Position numbers and translations under genes: made by a program. Of a stretch of 29,615 bases of DNA, positions 8,039 to 15,193 are shown piece after piece. Under the pieces are notes generated by a model. That model did no database searches. It was given only the letters and a program-made list of their open reading frames with translations, and was not told where the DNA came from. Source of the DNA: Haemophilus parahaemolyticus (GTDB taxonomy: Bacteria > Pseudomonadota > Gammaproteobacteria > Enterobacterales > Pasteurellaceae); NCBI RefSeq assembly GCF_018373095.1, contig NZ_JAHAHT010000008.1:1-29615 (forward strand), read 5' to 3'. Position 1 is the stretch's first letter, and every line of letters starts with the position of its first letter.

Positions 8039-8776
8039 CTACTTCGCATACCGCTTTTGTCTTTCTGCTAACCACTCTGATGCGGAAAGGGTGATTAAAG
8101 AAATTACAATCGCAACAGCACAAAGGCGGGCTGCGGCGAGTTCTCCATCAGGCGTTTCGATAAAGGTGAAAAGAGCGGCTGGAATCGTTTGGGTTTGATT
8201 TGGAATGTTCGATACGAAAGTGATAGTCGCCCCAAATTCTCCAAGCGAACGGGCAAAACCTAATACCGCCCCTGCGATAATGCCTGAAAATGAGAGTGGA
8301 AGATTAAGCGTAAAAAAGACTTTAAATGGGCTTGCACCTAATGTTCTAGCTGCTTGTTCAAGTTTAGGATCAATTGCATCAAAGGCTTGTTTGATAGAAC
8401 GCACCATCAGTGGAAAAGCCATCACCGCAGAGGCTAATACCGCACCTCGCCAAGAAAAACTAAAAGAAAAACCAAACCACTCCCACAAATATTGCCCAAT
8501 CGCCCCACGTTTTGCCATCACAATAAGCAAGAGATAGCCAATCACCACAGGGGGTAAAACAAGCGGTAGATGCACAATACCATTTAGCAATTGCTTGCCC
8601 CAGAATTGTTTGCGTGAAAGTATCCAAGCAATAAAAATAGCAACAGGTAGAGCAAAAAGAATCGCAATCGTGGCGACTTTAAGGCTCAAATAAATGGCAT
8701 TGAGTTCGGGTTGAGAAAAGAAAAACATAGACAGTTTCGGTTGTTGCCGAGGGTATAAATACCCTCGGTTAGACAT
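8039..8776 (-). CDS. modB: molybdate ABC transporter permease ModB
   Basis: ModB is the inner-membrane channel of the molybdate importer. About five hydrophobic segments are visible, and the EAA loop that contacts the ATPase reads EQAARTLGASPFKVFFTLNLP, followed by ARSLGEFGATITFVSNIP, which is almost invariant in ModB. The full frame gives 245 residues. The family usually has about 229, which corresponds to the in-frame ATG at 8728 (MFFFSQPELNAIYLSLK). The upstream ATG at 8776 has a good GAGG ribosome site and 8728 has none, so I report 8776 with real doubt. The 16 extra residues (MSNRGYLYPRQQPKLS) are encoded by DNA that includes a strong palindrome. modA lies 32 bases upstream. No modC follows. 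Confidence 0.9.
   Translation of the reverse strand: MSNRGYLYPRQQPKLSMFFFSQPELNAIYLSLKVATIAILFALPVAIFIAWILSRKQFWGKQLLNGIVHLPLVLPPVVIGYLLLIVMAKRGAIGQYLWEWFGFSFSFSWRGAVLASAVMAFPLMVRSIKQAFDAIDPKLEQAARTLGASPFKVFFTLNLPLSFSGIIAGAVLGFARSLGEFGATITFVSNIPNQTQTIPAALFTFIETPDGELAAARLCAVAIVISLITLSASEWLAERQKRYAK
8747..8768 (-). repeat. strong palindrome at the modA-modB junction
   Basis: CCGAGGGTAT (8747-8756) and ATACCCTCGG (8759-8768) are perfect 10-base inverted arms with two bases between them. It lies 41 bases after the modA stop and overlaps the first codons of modB if the 8776 start is used. It is GC-rich in an AT-rich region. Possible roles are 3' protection of modA mRNA or down-tuning of modB translation; neither is proven. 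Confidence 0.8.
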
Positions 8777-8780
8777 AATT

Positions 8781-8797
8781 CAACCTCATTGGGGTTG
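8781..8797 (-). promoter_or_regulatory. hairpin that could hide the modB ribosome site
   Basis: On the minus strand CAACC (8793-8797) can pair with GGTTG (8781-8785), enclosing and partly pairing the GAGG that serves the ATG at 8776. This would place the ribosome site of the upstream modB start in a weak stem. The stem is only five base pairs, so the effect is a suggestion. Confidence 0.35.
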
Positions 8798-8808
8798 TAA
8801 GTTACAAA

Positions 8809-9567
8809 TTATTGTACTGGATAAAAGCCAGCTTCTTTAAATTTCGCTTGAGCTGCAGGTGTTTTTAAGAAATCGAGGAATTTTTTCGCTTCCGCTTTAT
8901 CACTTACTGTTGCAGCAGGGTAAACCACTTCGCCATAACTTTCATTTGGGAATGTTGCCACGATTTTCACTTTAGTTGCAGAGACTTTCGCATCGGTTGC
9001 ATAAACAATCCCTAATGGAGCCTCATTGCGTTCTACATAAGATAACGCATCACGCACATTTTTTGCTCGAACTAACTTGCTTTCTAAGCCATCCCAGAGT
9101 TTGTAATATTCCAGTGCTTTTTTTGCATATTTGCCCGCAGGTACGTGTGATGGATCGCCTACCGATAAATACCCCCCTGCTAATTCCTTGTTAAAATCGA
9201 TCGCTTGAATGCTTTTTGCTTTGATTTTACTTTCAATCGGTACAATCAACACAAGGTCGTTTTTCACTAAATTATGTACATTTTGGGTTTTTGCAGGTTG
9301 TTTTTCTTTAACGTAATCCATCCATTTTGTATCAGCTGAAATAAATACATCCGCTGGGGCGTCTTGTTCAATTTGTTTTGCAAGCACAGAAGAAGAGGCA
9401 AACGAGAATGTAACTTTATCTTGCGGGTTGGCTTTTTCAAAATCTTTGTTGATTTCTTGAAGCACGTTAGTCATTGAGGCAGCAGCAAAAACGGTAATAT
9501 CTTGTGCAAAGCTAGCGGCAGAGAAAAGAGAAAGAGCACTTACAAAGCAGAGTTTTTTGAATTTCAT
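8809..9567 (-). CDS. modA: molybdate-binding periplasmic protein ModA
   Basis: The 252-residue product is the periplasmic binding protein for molybdate and tungstate. A signal peptide occupies about residues 1-21 (MKFKKLCFVSALSLFSAASFA), and the mature protein starts QDITVFAAASMTNVLQEI, which holds the first anion-binding serine. Other family marks are SFASSSVLAKQIEQ, PADVFISAD, and APLGIVYATDAK. The ATG at 9567 is preceded by AAGGA at six bases and gives a proper signal peptide; the in-frame ATG at 9603 would put 12 residues before it and is rejected. It is the first gene of a modA-modB unit. No clear ModE box (a TATATA-type palindrome) is seen upstream. Confidence 0.95.
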   Translation of the reverse strand: MKFKKLCFVSALSLFSAASFAQDITVFAAASMTNVLQEINKDFEKANPQDKVTFSFASSSVLAKQIEQDAPADVFISADTKWMDYVKEKQPAKTQNVHNLVKNDLVLIVPIESKIKAKSIQAIDFNKELAGGYLSVGDPSHVPAGKYAKKALEYYKLWDGLESKLVRAKNVRDALSYVERNEAPLGIVYATDAKVSATKVKIVATFPNESYGEVVYPAATVSDKAEAKKFLDFLKTPAAQAKFKEAGFYPVQ

Positions 9568-9588
9568 TTTAGGTTCCTTTTGAGATGA

Positions 9589-9642
9589 GCACGAGAGCAA
9601 CAAGCGGTAGAATTTTTCCTAATTTTAGCAAAACTCTCGTGC
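9589..9642 (-). promoter_or_regulatory. 9-bp inverted repeat between yadH and modA
   Basis: GCACGAGAG (9589-9597) and CTCTCGTGC (9634-9642) are perfect inverted arms 36 bases apart, filling the 93-base gap between the yadH stop and the modA start. An uptake signal (ACAAGCGGT, 9600-9608) lies inside. It may be a two-site operator or a long-loop RNA stem; there is no T-run after it on the minus strand. Confidence 0.45.
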
Positions 9643-9660
9643 AATCCGTGGCAAAGAAAA

Positions 9661-10422
9661 TTAGGAACGTAATCCTACACCTTTCTCAATCAGTGAAAAG
9701 GCAAACCAGTATAACATAATACATAACGATCCCAATACCAAAAATGTGTAAAAAATGGGCATATCACTGATACCTAAAAATCCATAACGGAAACCATTGA
9801 TCATATATACAATGGGGTTGAACTTGGACACTGCTTGCCAGAAATCAGGCAGTAATGAGATCGAATAAAACACACCACCCAAGTATGTAAGTGGTGTTAA
9901 AACGAAAGTGGGGATTAAACCTACATCGTCAAATGTTTTCGCATACACCGCATTGATTAGCCCACCTAGTGCGAAACTAATCGTTGTCAGTAAAAGCGTT
10001 GAAAAAATCATCAACCAAGAGTGGATATCAAAGGTGATAAACAACAAAGCAACCAGCATTACCAAAATGCCAGCCAGCCCACCGCGAACAACACTGCCTA
10101 CGACATAACCCCAAATAATGTTATGCGTTGAAAGAGGGGAAATGAGCATCTCTTCATAAGTTTTGGTAAATTTGCTCAAGAAAAATGATGAGGCGGAATT
10201 GACATAAGAGGCTGTGATTGCGGTCATCATCACAAGTCCAGGAGCAATAAACTGCATATAGCTTACCCCGTGCATATCACCAATACGTCCACCAATTAAT
10301 TGCCCGAAAATCAAGAAGTAGAGCGTGGTAGTAATAACCGGTGGCACGAGTGTCTGTCTCCAAATGCGAATAACGCGTTTGCTCTCTTTAGTTGCGAGCG
10401 TAAAAAATCCAGTTAAATTCAT
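9661..10422 (-). CDS. yadH: ABC-2 type transporter permease YadH
   Basis: The 253-residue inner-membrane protein is the permease partner of YadG. It has about six hydrophobic segments and ABC-2 family features: an amphipathic N-terminus (FFTLATKESKRVIRIWRQT), the YEEMLISPLSTHNIIWGYV coupling region, and a late FNPIVYMINGFRYGFLG segment. E. coli YadH is 256 residues. The gene starts one base after the yadG stop, so translation is probably coupled. The pair is predicted to be an exporter; its substrate is unknown. Confidence 0.92.
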   Translation of the reverse strand: MNLTGFFTLATKESKRVIRIWRQTLVPPVITTTLYFLIFGQLIGGRIGDMHGVSYMQFIAPGLVMMTAITASYVNSASSFFLSKFTKTYEEMLISPLSTHNIIWGYVVGSVVRGGLAGILVMLVALLFITFDIHSWLMIFSTLLLTTISFALGGLINAVYAKTFDDVGLIPTFVLTPLTYLGGVFYSISLLPDFWQAVSKFNPIVYMINGFRYGFLGISDMPIFYTFLVLGSLCIMLYWFAFSLIEKGVGLRS

Positions 10423-10423
10423 A

Positions 10424-11332
10424 TTAATTAGCCATTTTGAGGAAAAGTTCTTCCAAGCGGTTTGATTTATTTCGCATACTTAATACTTCCACATTTTGTG
10501 TGGTTAGCTGCGTAAACAAATTGGTTAAGCCTTGAGCACGCTGTACTTCCACTTCTAGCGTGTTTTCATCCAATAATTTATGCGGATAATGCTCAATCAC
10601 AAGCGGCCTATTTTGAGGCATATTTTGCAAATCAAGTACGAAAATTTCAGTTTCTAATTTTGCCAGTAAAGACTTAATTGATGTATTTTCAATCAATTTT
10701 CCGTGCTGAATAATACCTATATTTCGACAGAGGTTTTCCGCTTCTTCAAGATAGTGCGTGGTAAGAATAATAGTAGTGCCTTGTTGATTAAGTTCCCGCA
10801 AAAAATCCCACAGCGAACGACGAAGCTCAATATCCACGCCCGCAGTAGGTTCATCTAAAATCAGCAATTTTGGGTTATGCATTAAAGCCCGAGCAATCAT
10901 TACCCGACGTTTCATCCCACCCGACAATTCGCGAATTAAATGCGTACGTTTTTCCCATAAATCCAATTTTTTCAGCCACATTTCTGCACGTGCTTTGGCT
11001 TCTTTTAATGGAATGCCATAAAATCCCGCTTGCTGTGTGAGCACATCCACCACTTTCTCAAATTGATTGAAGTTGAACTCTTGCGGCACTAAACCGATTT
11101 GCTGTTTGAGCTGTGTTTTTTGGGTATCTAAATCATAGCCGAAGACTTTTACCGAACCACTGGTTTTATTCACGAGTGAACTAATAATGCCAATGGTCGT
11201 TGATTTACCCGCCCCATTATGTCCAAGCAAGGCATAAAAATCGCCCTGCTCGACGGTAAGATCAATGCCCTTTACCGCTTGAACTCCCGTAGCATAGGTT
11301 TTGATAAGATTTTTGATTTCTAATGCGTACAT
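10424..11332 (-). CDS. yadG: ABC transporter ATP-binding protein YadG
   Basis: The 302-residue ATPase shows Walker A (GHNGAGKST, about residues 38-46), the Q-loop in GLVPQEFNF, the ABC signature LSGGMKRR, Walker B LLILDEPTAGVD and the switch histidine in TTHYLEEAE. A C-terminal part of about 80 residues follows, typical of ABC-2 drug or lipid exporter ATPases. It lies 44 bases after can and one base before yadH on the same strand. In E. coli can and yadGH are also adjacent, but can is divergent there. No clear ribosome site precedes this ATG. Confidence 0.93.
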   Translation of the reverse strand: MYALEIKNLIKTYATGVQAVKGIDLTVEQGDFYALLGHNGAGKSTTIGIISSLVNKTSGSVKVFGYDLDTQKTQLKQQIGLVPQEFNFNQFEKVVDVLTQQAGFYGIPLKEAKARAEMWLKKLDLWEKRTHLIRELSGGMKRRVMIARALMHNPKLLILDEPTAGVDIELRRSLWDFLRELNQQGTTIILTTHYLEEAENLCRNIGIIQHGKLIENTSIKSLLAKLETEIFVLDLQNMPQNRPLVIEHYPHKLLDENTLEVEVQRAQGLTNLFTQLTTQNVEVLSMRNKSNRLEELFLKMAN

Positions 11333-11376
11333 AAGATAAGTTATTGATTGAAATATTTTAAATTATTCATCTGGAA

Positions 11377-12123
11377 TCATTCACTTACAGTTTGTGCTGC
11401 TATACTTTCTTCCTGTTTCTGAATTTCCTGTTCTATTTCTTTTTCATAGGCGGTTTTTTCAGCAAGTTCATTGGCTTCTGCGATCAATTTTGCGATGGCA
11501 TTGCGATAAGTTATTTCTAACGTTTCACGGCTGGTTGCCATTACCCCTTGGTCGATTAAAAAGCCATCGTTCACATCATAGACCCAGCCATGAAGAGAGA
11601 GCTCTTTGCCTTTATCCCAAGCGGTGCGAATGATAGAGCTACAACCTAAGTTGTAAACCTGTTCCGCAACATTTAAGCGGGTCAACATATTAGCTCGATG
11701 TTCAGGCGACAACTTACCAAGCATATGCCCGTGCTTAAACCAAAGATCGCGAATGTGAAGCAACCAGTTGCTGATTAAACCGAGATCTTGCACCGTGCCC
11801 ATTGCAGCTTTAATGCCTCCGCAGTTGGTATGTCCACAAATAATAATGTGCTTGATGTTTAATACATCCACGGCATATTGCACCACAGAAAGGCAGTTAA
11901 GATCGGTGTGGATTACCATATTTGCCACATTACGATGGACAAATAACTCACCAGGCCCAAGCCCTGTTAATTTTTCAGCAGGTACTCGGCTATCTGAACA
12001 GCCAATCCAGAGATAAGTTGGATTTTGGTGTTCTGTAAGCTCTTTAAAATAATCAGATTGCTCATCTTTCATTTTAGTTGCCCAAGCGTGATTATTGGCA
12101 AACAATTGTTCAATCGTTTTCAT
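11377..12123 (-). CDS. can: beta-class carbonic anhydrase Can
   Basis: The 248-residue enzyme interconverts carbon dioxide and bicarbonate. Zinc ligands are visible at C42, D44, H98 and C101 (IGCSDSRVP and CGHTNCGG), at the same numbers as in the E. coli and H. influenzae enzymes. W39, G41, V47 and R64 are also present; these build the bicarbonate-binding allosteric site of type II beta enzymes, so regulation by bicarbonate is expected. The C-terminal tail (from about residue 215) is longer than in E. coli Can and rich in Glu, Lys and Gln, probably helical. AAGGAG lies five bases before the ATG. It lies 21 bases after the DUF1439 gene and 44 before yadG, likely one transcript. Confidence 0.96.
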   Translation of the reverse strand: MKTIEQLFANNHAWATKMKDEQSDYFKELTEHQNPTYLWIGCSDSRVPAEKLTGLGPGELFVHRNVANMVIHTDLNCLSVVQYAVDVLNIKHIIICGHTNCGGIKAAMGTVQDLGLISNWLLHIRDLWFKHGHMLGKLSPEHRANMLTRLNVAEQVYNLGCSSIIRTAWDKGKELSLHGWVYDVNDGFLIDQGVMATSRETLEITYRNAIAKLIAEANELAEKTAYEKEIEQEIQKQEESIAAQTVSE

Positions 12124-12144
12124 TTTTTCTCCTTTTATTTAGGG

Positions 12145-12720
12145 TTAGAAAAGGCTGGTTTCTAAACGCAACATACCTTTTTCTACGATAATTGCCTTAC
12201 CAAATTTTTTCACAAGCATCTCTTTGGTTTTAGTTTCATCTAACGTATAAACAGGCGAACGATTCAATAGATTCGTTAAACCATCAAAAAGCATAGGCAA
12301 GAAAAATTGTACGGTTTCTTGATATTTTTCTGGTGAAACTTCCCAACTAAGTAGACGAACATCTTTTAAGTAAATCGTTCCTTTTTCAGAATCAAAATAA
12401 GGTGTAGTGTCTAAATTTAGCTTAATTTTTGCCTCGTGCTTTTTGCCACGAGCAATCAACAAGCCATCCACGACACCTTGAATTTTGACTTTTTTCTCGC
12501 TGGTTTGACCAATTTGCGTGACTAAATCATGCAATTGGTAATCCAGTTGCATTAAACCTGGTATCCCCACACTATCGGCAAGCGGGATTTTTGCAGCAAG
12601 CTGTGTGCGTAGATAGTCGTTAATTTCTTTTTCCGAAATGCTGAGTAAATTAGCAGAAGCCACTGCTACTACGCCAATTGCAACCACGAAAAACGCCACG
12701 ATCCTGTAAATAAATTTCAT
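12145..12720 (-). CDS. DUF1439 (YceB-like) envelope protein
   Basis: The 191-residue product has an N-terminal hydrophobic segment (about residues 5-22, FIYRIVAFFVVAIGVVAVAS) and a body like E. coli YceB: an early ISEKEINDYLRTQL helix, GIPGLMQLDYQLHDLVTQIG, then DSEKGTIYLKDVRLLSWEVSPEKYQ and a C-terminal helix. YceB is a lipoprotein, but here the segment holds no cysteine, so this protein is either cleaved (near ASA-N) into the periplasm or anchored by the segment. The family fold is of the lipid-binding TULIP-like type as far as I recall; no function is assigned. The ATG at 12720 follows AAGGA; the in-frame ATG at 12771 is rejected. It is first in a run with can, yadG and yadH. Confidence 0.8.
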   Translation of the reverse strand: MKFIYRIVAFFVVAIGVVAVASANLLSISEKEINDYLRTQLAAKIPLADSVGIPGLMQLDYQLHDLVTQIGQTSEKKVKIQGVVDGLLIARGKKHEAKIKLNLDTTPYFDSEKGTIYLKDVRLLSWEVSPEKYQETVQFFLPMLFDGLTNLLNRSPVYTLDETKTKEMLVKKFGKAIIVEKGMLRLETSLF

Positions 12721-12735
12721 ACTTTTTCCTTTCTG

Positions 12736-12765
12736 TTGGCTGTTTAAGGTAAAAACGGGTAAAAT
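12736..12765 (+). promoter_or_regulatory. candidate promoter of the small lipoprotein gene
   Basis: TTGGCT (12736-12741) and TAAAAT (12760-12765) are 18 bases apart, 58 bases before the lipoprotein start. The match is moderate. The same 100-base gap must also hold the divergent promoter of the DUF1439-can-yadGH group, which I could not place. Confidence 0.4.
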
Positions 12766-12823
12766 ACACACTTTTTAGAATGACAGAAATATAGCAAGTT
12801 CTGCGAAATTAAGGAATTTTTAA

Positions 12824-12958
12824 ATGAAAAAATTTGCAATTAGCCTGCTTTTAACAGGTTTATTAGCAAGCTGTAGCTTTTCTGGTGGTGCAAATGTCGG
12901 CGGTGGTTCAAATGGCGTAGGCGTTGGGCTTGGTATTGGCACAGGTATCCGTTTTTAG
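12824..12958 (+). CDS. small glycine-rich lipoprotein, 44 residues
   Basis: A short complete frame runs from an ATG with AAGGA eight bases upstream to a TAG. The product begins MKKFAISLLLTGLLASC, a complete lipoprotein signal peptide with lipobox LASC and the lipidated cysteine at position 17. Serine follows the cysteine, so sorting to the outer membrane is expected. The mature part is only 28 residues, almost half glycine, with a GxGxGxGxG pattern and a terminal phenylalanine. I do not recognise a named family. A promoter candidate lies upstream and a weak terminator directly downstream, so it seems to be its own unit before tgt. The sequence features make it credible as a gene despite its size. 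Confidence 0.8.
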   Translation: MKKFAISLLLTGLLASCSFSGGANVGGGSNGVGVGLGIGTGIRF

Positions 12959-12980
12959 TCGCAAAATATTGGCGATTTTT
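12959..12980 (+). terminator. weak terminator after the small lipoprotein gene
   Basis: TCGC (12959-12962) pairs with GCGA (12972-12975), extended by two A-T pairs across one bulged G, and is followed by five Ts. The stem is short, so readthrough into tgt is possible. Confidence 0.5.
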
Positions 12981-13021
12981 GACCGCTTATAAAATAGACT
13001 GTTTCTCTATTAAGGATTTTT

Positions 13022-14164
13022 ATGCAGTATGAATTAAAAAAGACCAACGGTAATGCTCGTCGTGGTCGCTTAACCTTCTCTCGCCCGAAAGGCGAATTTT
13101 ACGTTGAAACCCCAGCTTTTATGCCTGTGGGTACTTACGGCACGGTAAAAGGGATGACTCCTGAAGAAGTGGCTGCTACAGGTGCACAAATTTTACTCGG
13201 CAATACCTTCCATTTATGGTTACGTCCTGGGCAAGAAATTATGAAAATGCACGGTGACCTACACGATTTTATGCAGTGGCATGGCCCGATTTTAACGGAT
13301 TCGGGTGGTTTCCAAGTGTTCAGTTTGGGCAAATTACGTAAGATTAAAGAAGAGGGAGTAACTTTTCAAAACCCAATCAACGGGGAAAAAATCTTCCTTT
13401 CGCCTGAAAAATCAATGGAAATTCAGTACGATTTAGGTTCTGATATTGTGATGATTTTCGATGAATGTACGCCATATCCAGCTACTTTTGATTATGCAAA
13501 AAAATCAATGGAAATGTCGCTTCGTTGGGCAAAACGTAGTCGTGATCGCTTCGATGAATTAGAAAACCCGCGTGCGTTGTTTGGTATCGTGCAAGGTGGT
13601 ACTTACGAAGAGTTACGTAAAATTTCTGCAGAAGGCTTGGTCAATATCGGCTTTGATGGTTATGCAGTAGGCGGTTTAGCGGTAGGCGAACCGAAAGAAG
13701 AGATGCACCGCATTTTAGAATTTACAACGCCATTATTGCCAGCAGATAAACCGCGCTACTTAATGGGCGTTGGCAAACCTGAAGATTTAGTAGAAGGTGT
13801 TCGCCGTGGGATCGATATGTTTGACTGCGTAATGCCAACTCGCAATGCACGCAACGGGCATTTATTTGTGAGTGATGGTGTGGTAAAAATCCGTAACGCA
13901 AAATACAAAAGTGACACTAGCCCGCTTGATCCTGAGTGCGATTGTTACACCTGTAAAAACTATACAAAAGCTTACCTTTATCACTTAGATAAATGCGGTG
14001 AAATTTTGGGCGCACGTTTAAACACTATTCACAATTTGCGTTACTATCAACGTTTAATGGCACAAATTCGCCAAGCGATTGAGGAAGATCGTTTTGATGA
14101 TTTTGTGGTGGAGTTCTATGCCAAAATTGGTAAAGATGTGCCACCAATGCAAAAGACTGAATAA
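13022..14164 (+). CDS. tgt: queuine tRNA-ribosyltransferase (tRNA-guanine transglycosylase)
   Basis: The 380-residue enzyme exchanges guanine 34 of tRNAs for Asp, Asn, His and Tyr with the queuine precursor preQ1. The catalytic aspartate of ILTDSGGFQVF is D93 and the nucleophile in RRGIDMFDCVMPTRNARNGH is D268. Zinc ligands C306, C308, C311 and H337 are all present (ECDCYTC and NTIHNLRYYQ). The product is a little longer than the E. coli enzyme (375) because of two extra residues near position 23 and a longer end. AAGGA lies five bases before the ATG. In many gammaproteobacteria tgt is followed by yajC and secDF and preceded by queA; none is here. Confidence 0.97.
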   Translation: MQYELKKTNGNARRGRLTFSRPKGEFYVETPAFMPVGTYGTVKGMTPEEVAATGAQILLGNTFHLWLRPGQEIMKMHGDLHDFMQWHGPILTDSGGFQVFSLGKLRKIKEEGVTFQNPINGEKIFLSPEKSMEIQYDLGSDIVMIFDECTPYPATFDYAKKSMEMSLRWAKRSRDRFDELENPRALFGIVQGGTYEELRKISAEGLVNIGFDGYAVGGLAVGEPKEEMHRILEFTTPLLPADKPRYLMGVGKPEDLVEGVRRGIDMFDCVMPTRNARNGHLFVSDGVVKIRNAKYKSDTSPLDPECDCYTCKNYTKAYLYHLDKCGEILGARLNTIHNLRYYQRLMAQIRQAIEEDRFDDFVVEFYAKIGKDVPPMQKTE

Positions 14165-14173
14165 CTGATTTAT

Positions 14174-14196
14174 AGGGTGAGTTTTTCGCCCTTTTT
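14174..14196 (+). terminator. terminator of tgt
   Basis: AGGGTGA (14174-14180) pairs with TCGCCCT (14186-14192), including one G-U pair, with a five-base loop and then four more Ts. It ends just before the ribosome site of the hemerythrin-like gene, so it may act partly as an attenuator. Confidence 0.7.
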
Positions 14197-14210
14197 AAAA
14201 GGAAAATACA

Positions 14211-14723
14211 ATGCAACAATTCCAACCTCAACAATTTGCTACTTGGGCTGAACCAATTGAAATGCTCTATGCTTGCCACAGTAAAGTGAAACGCTTTTGC
14301 AAGCAGCTGGAAATTCTCCCTACTTATTTAACTCATCACGGTGTAAACCAAGCTGTTAAAAATGACGTGCAGCAAATCCTGAACTATTTCAATATTTCCG
14401 CTCCTTTACATCACGATGATGAAGAAAAAGATTTTTTCCCTGCTTTAGTTGAAGTTTATCCGCAAGCTCAAGAAAATATTGATAAATTAGAAAGCCAGCA
14501 CGAAACGTTACACCAAAGTTGGGCAGATTTAGCAGTTCAATTAACCGAATTATTAGAAAATAAACGTAAGGAAATTGATGAGTTACTCATCAAGCGGTTT
14601 ATTTCGGGCTATGATTTACATATTCCTCTGGAAGAACCATTATTTGAATTAGGTAAACAATATATTGCTCAAGATAAATTAACAGAAATGGGGAAAATTA
14701 TGGCTAAACGCCGTAAAATCTAA
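14211..14723 (+). CDS. hemerythrin-domain (HHE cation-binding) protein
   Basis: The 170-residue, all-helical product shows the spaced residues of a hemerythrin-like di-iron site: H23 (YACHSK), H67/H68 with E71/E72 (LHHDDEEKDFFPAL), H97 and H101 (ESQHETLHQSW), and H137 with E141 (DLHIPLEEPLFELG). There is no signal peptide, so it is cytosolic. Bacterial single-domain members bind oxygen, nitric oxide or help repair iron centres; the family alone does not decide which. AAGGA lies eight bases before the ATG. It comes 46 bases after tgt with a terminator candidate between. The following decayed gene and TusA-like gene are on the same strand. Confidence 0.88.
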   Translation: MQQFQPQQFATWAEPIEMLYACHSKVKRFCKQLEILPTYLTHHGVNQAVKNDVQQILNYFNISAPLHHDDEEKDFFPALVEVYPQAQENIDKLESQHETLHQSWADLAVQLTELLENKRKEIDELLIKRFISGYDLHIPLEEPLFELGKQYIAQDKLTEMGKIMAKRRKI

Positions 14724-14741
14724 TTATTTAAATAAGGTAGA

Positions 14742-15144
14742 ATAAAGAAATTATTAAAATATATCATATTAATTTCTTTAATGCTGTTAACAGCTTTTTC
14801 GTTTTCAGCTCCAAAATAAAATTCACCTGCAAAAATAATACATTTATAGCTGCTGACAATGCTATTGAAATTAATTTTAAGAGCATATAAAACAATTATT
14901 AATGCCAATGGGCAGGTGTTTTCCCAATTTACTTAGAAGTAATTAACAAAGGCTCAAAACCAATTTAGAATTAGGAGTCTCAATCCCACCTAATCAAGCA
15001 GTTTCAATTAATTTACAAATTCTATTTAGCAATGTTGATAACAAATTTAAACCTATTTTCTTAAATATAAAAGAAGAAATTAGAATCTATCAAATTGCTC
15101 GTATTATTGAGTTTAGTGATAAGAAAATTATTTCAGAGAAATAA
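14742..15144 (+). pseudogene. decayed gene for a small secreted protein
   Basis: Reading from 14742 gives (I)KKLLKYIILISLMLLTAFS, a good signal peptide behind an AAGG ribosome site, but the first codon is ATA and the frame stops at 14817. The next frame (14813-14968) continues with KIKFTCKNNTFIAADNAIEI and GVFPIYLEVINKGSKPI, interrupted by stops at 14888 and 14900. A third frame (14965-15144) gives 59 codons starting LELGVSIPPNQAVSINLQ and ending KIISEK. Together these look like one former exported protein of roughly 130 residues that lost its start and took at least two frameshifts and two stops. I do not recognise the family. The region is more AT-rich than its neighbours. Confidence 0.6.
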
Positions 15145-15193
15145 ATAAAATAACCGATTATTTTAATGTTAAGAGATTATTTTTTAATTTAAA

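Noticed and set aside
14720..14908. 62-residue minus-strand frame over the decayed gene
   Set aside because: AT-rich chance frame; the plus strand carries a signal peptide and coherent coding segments.
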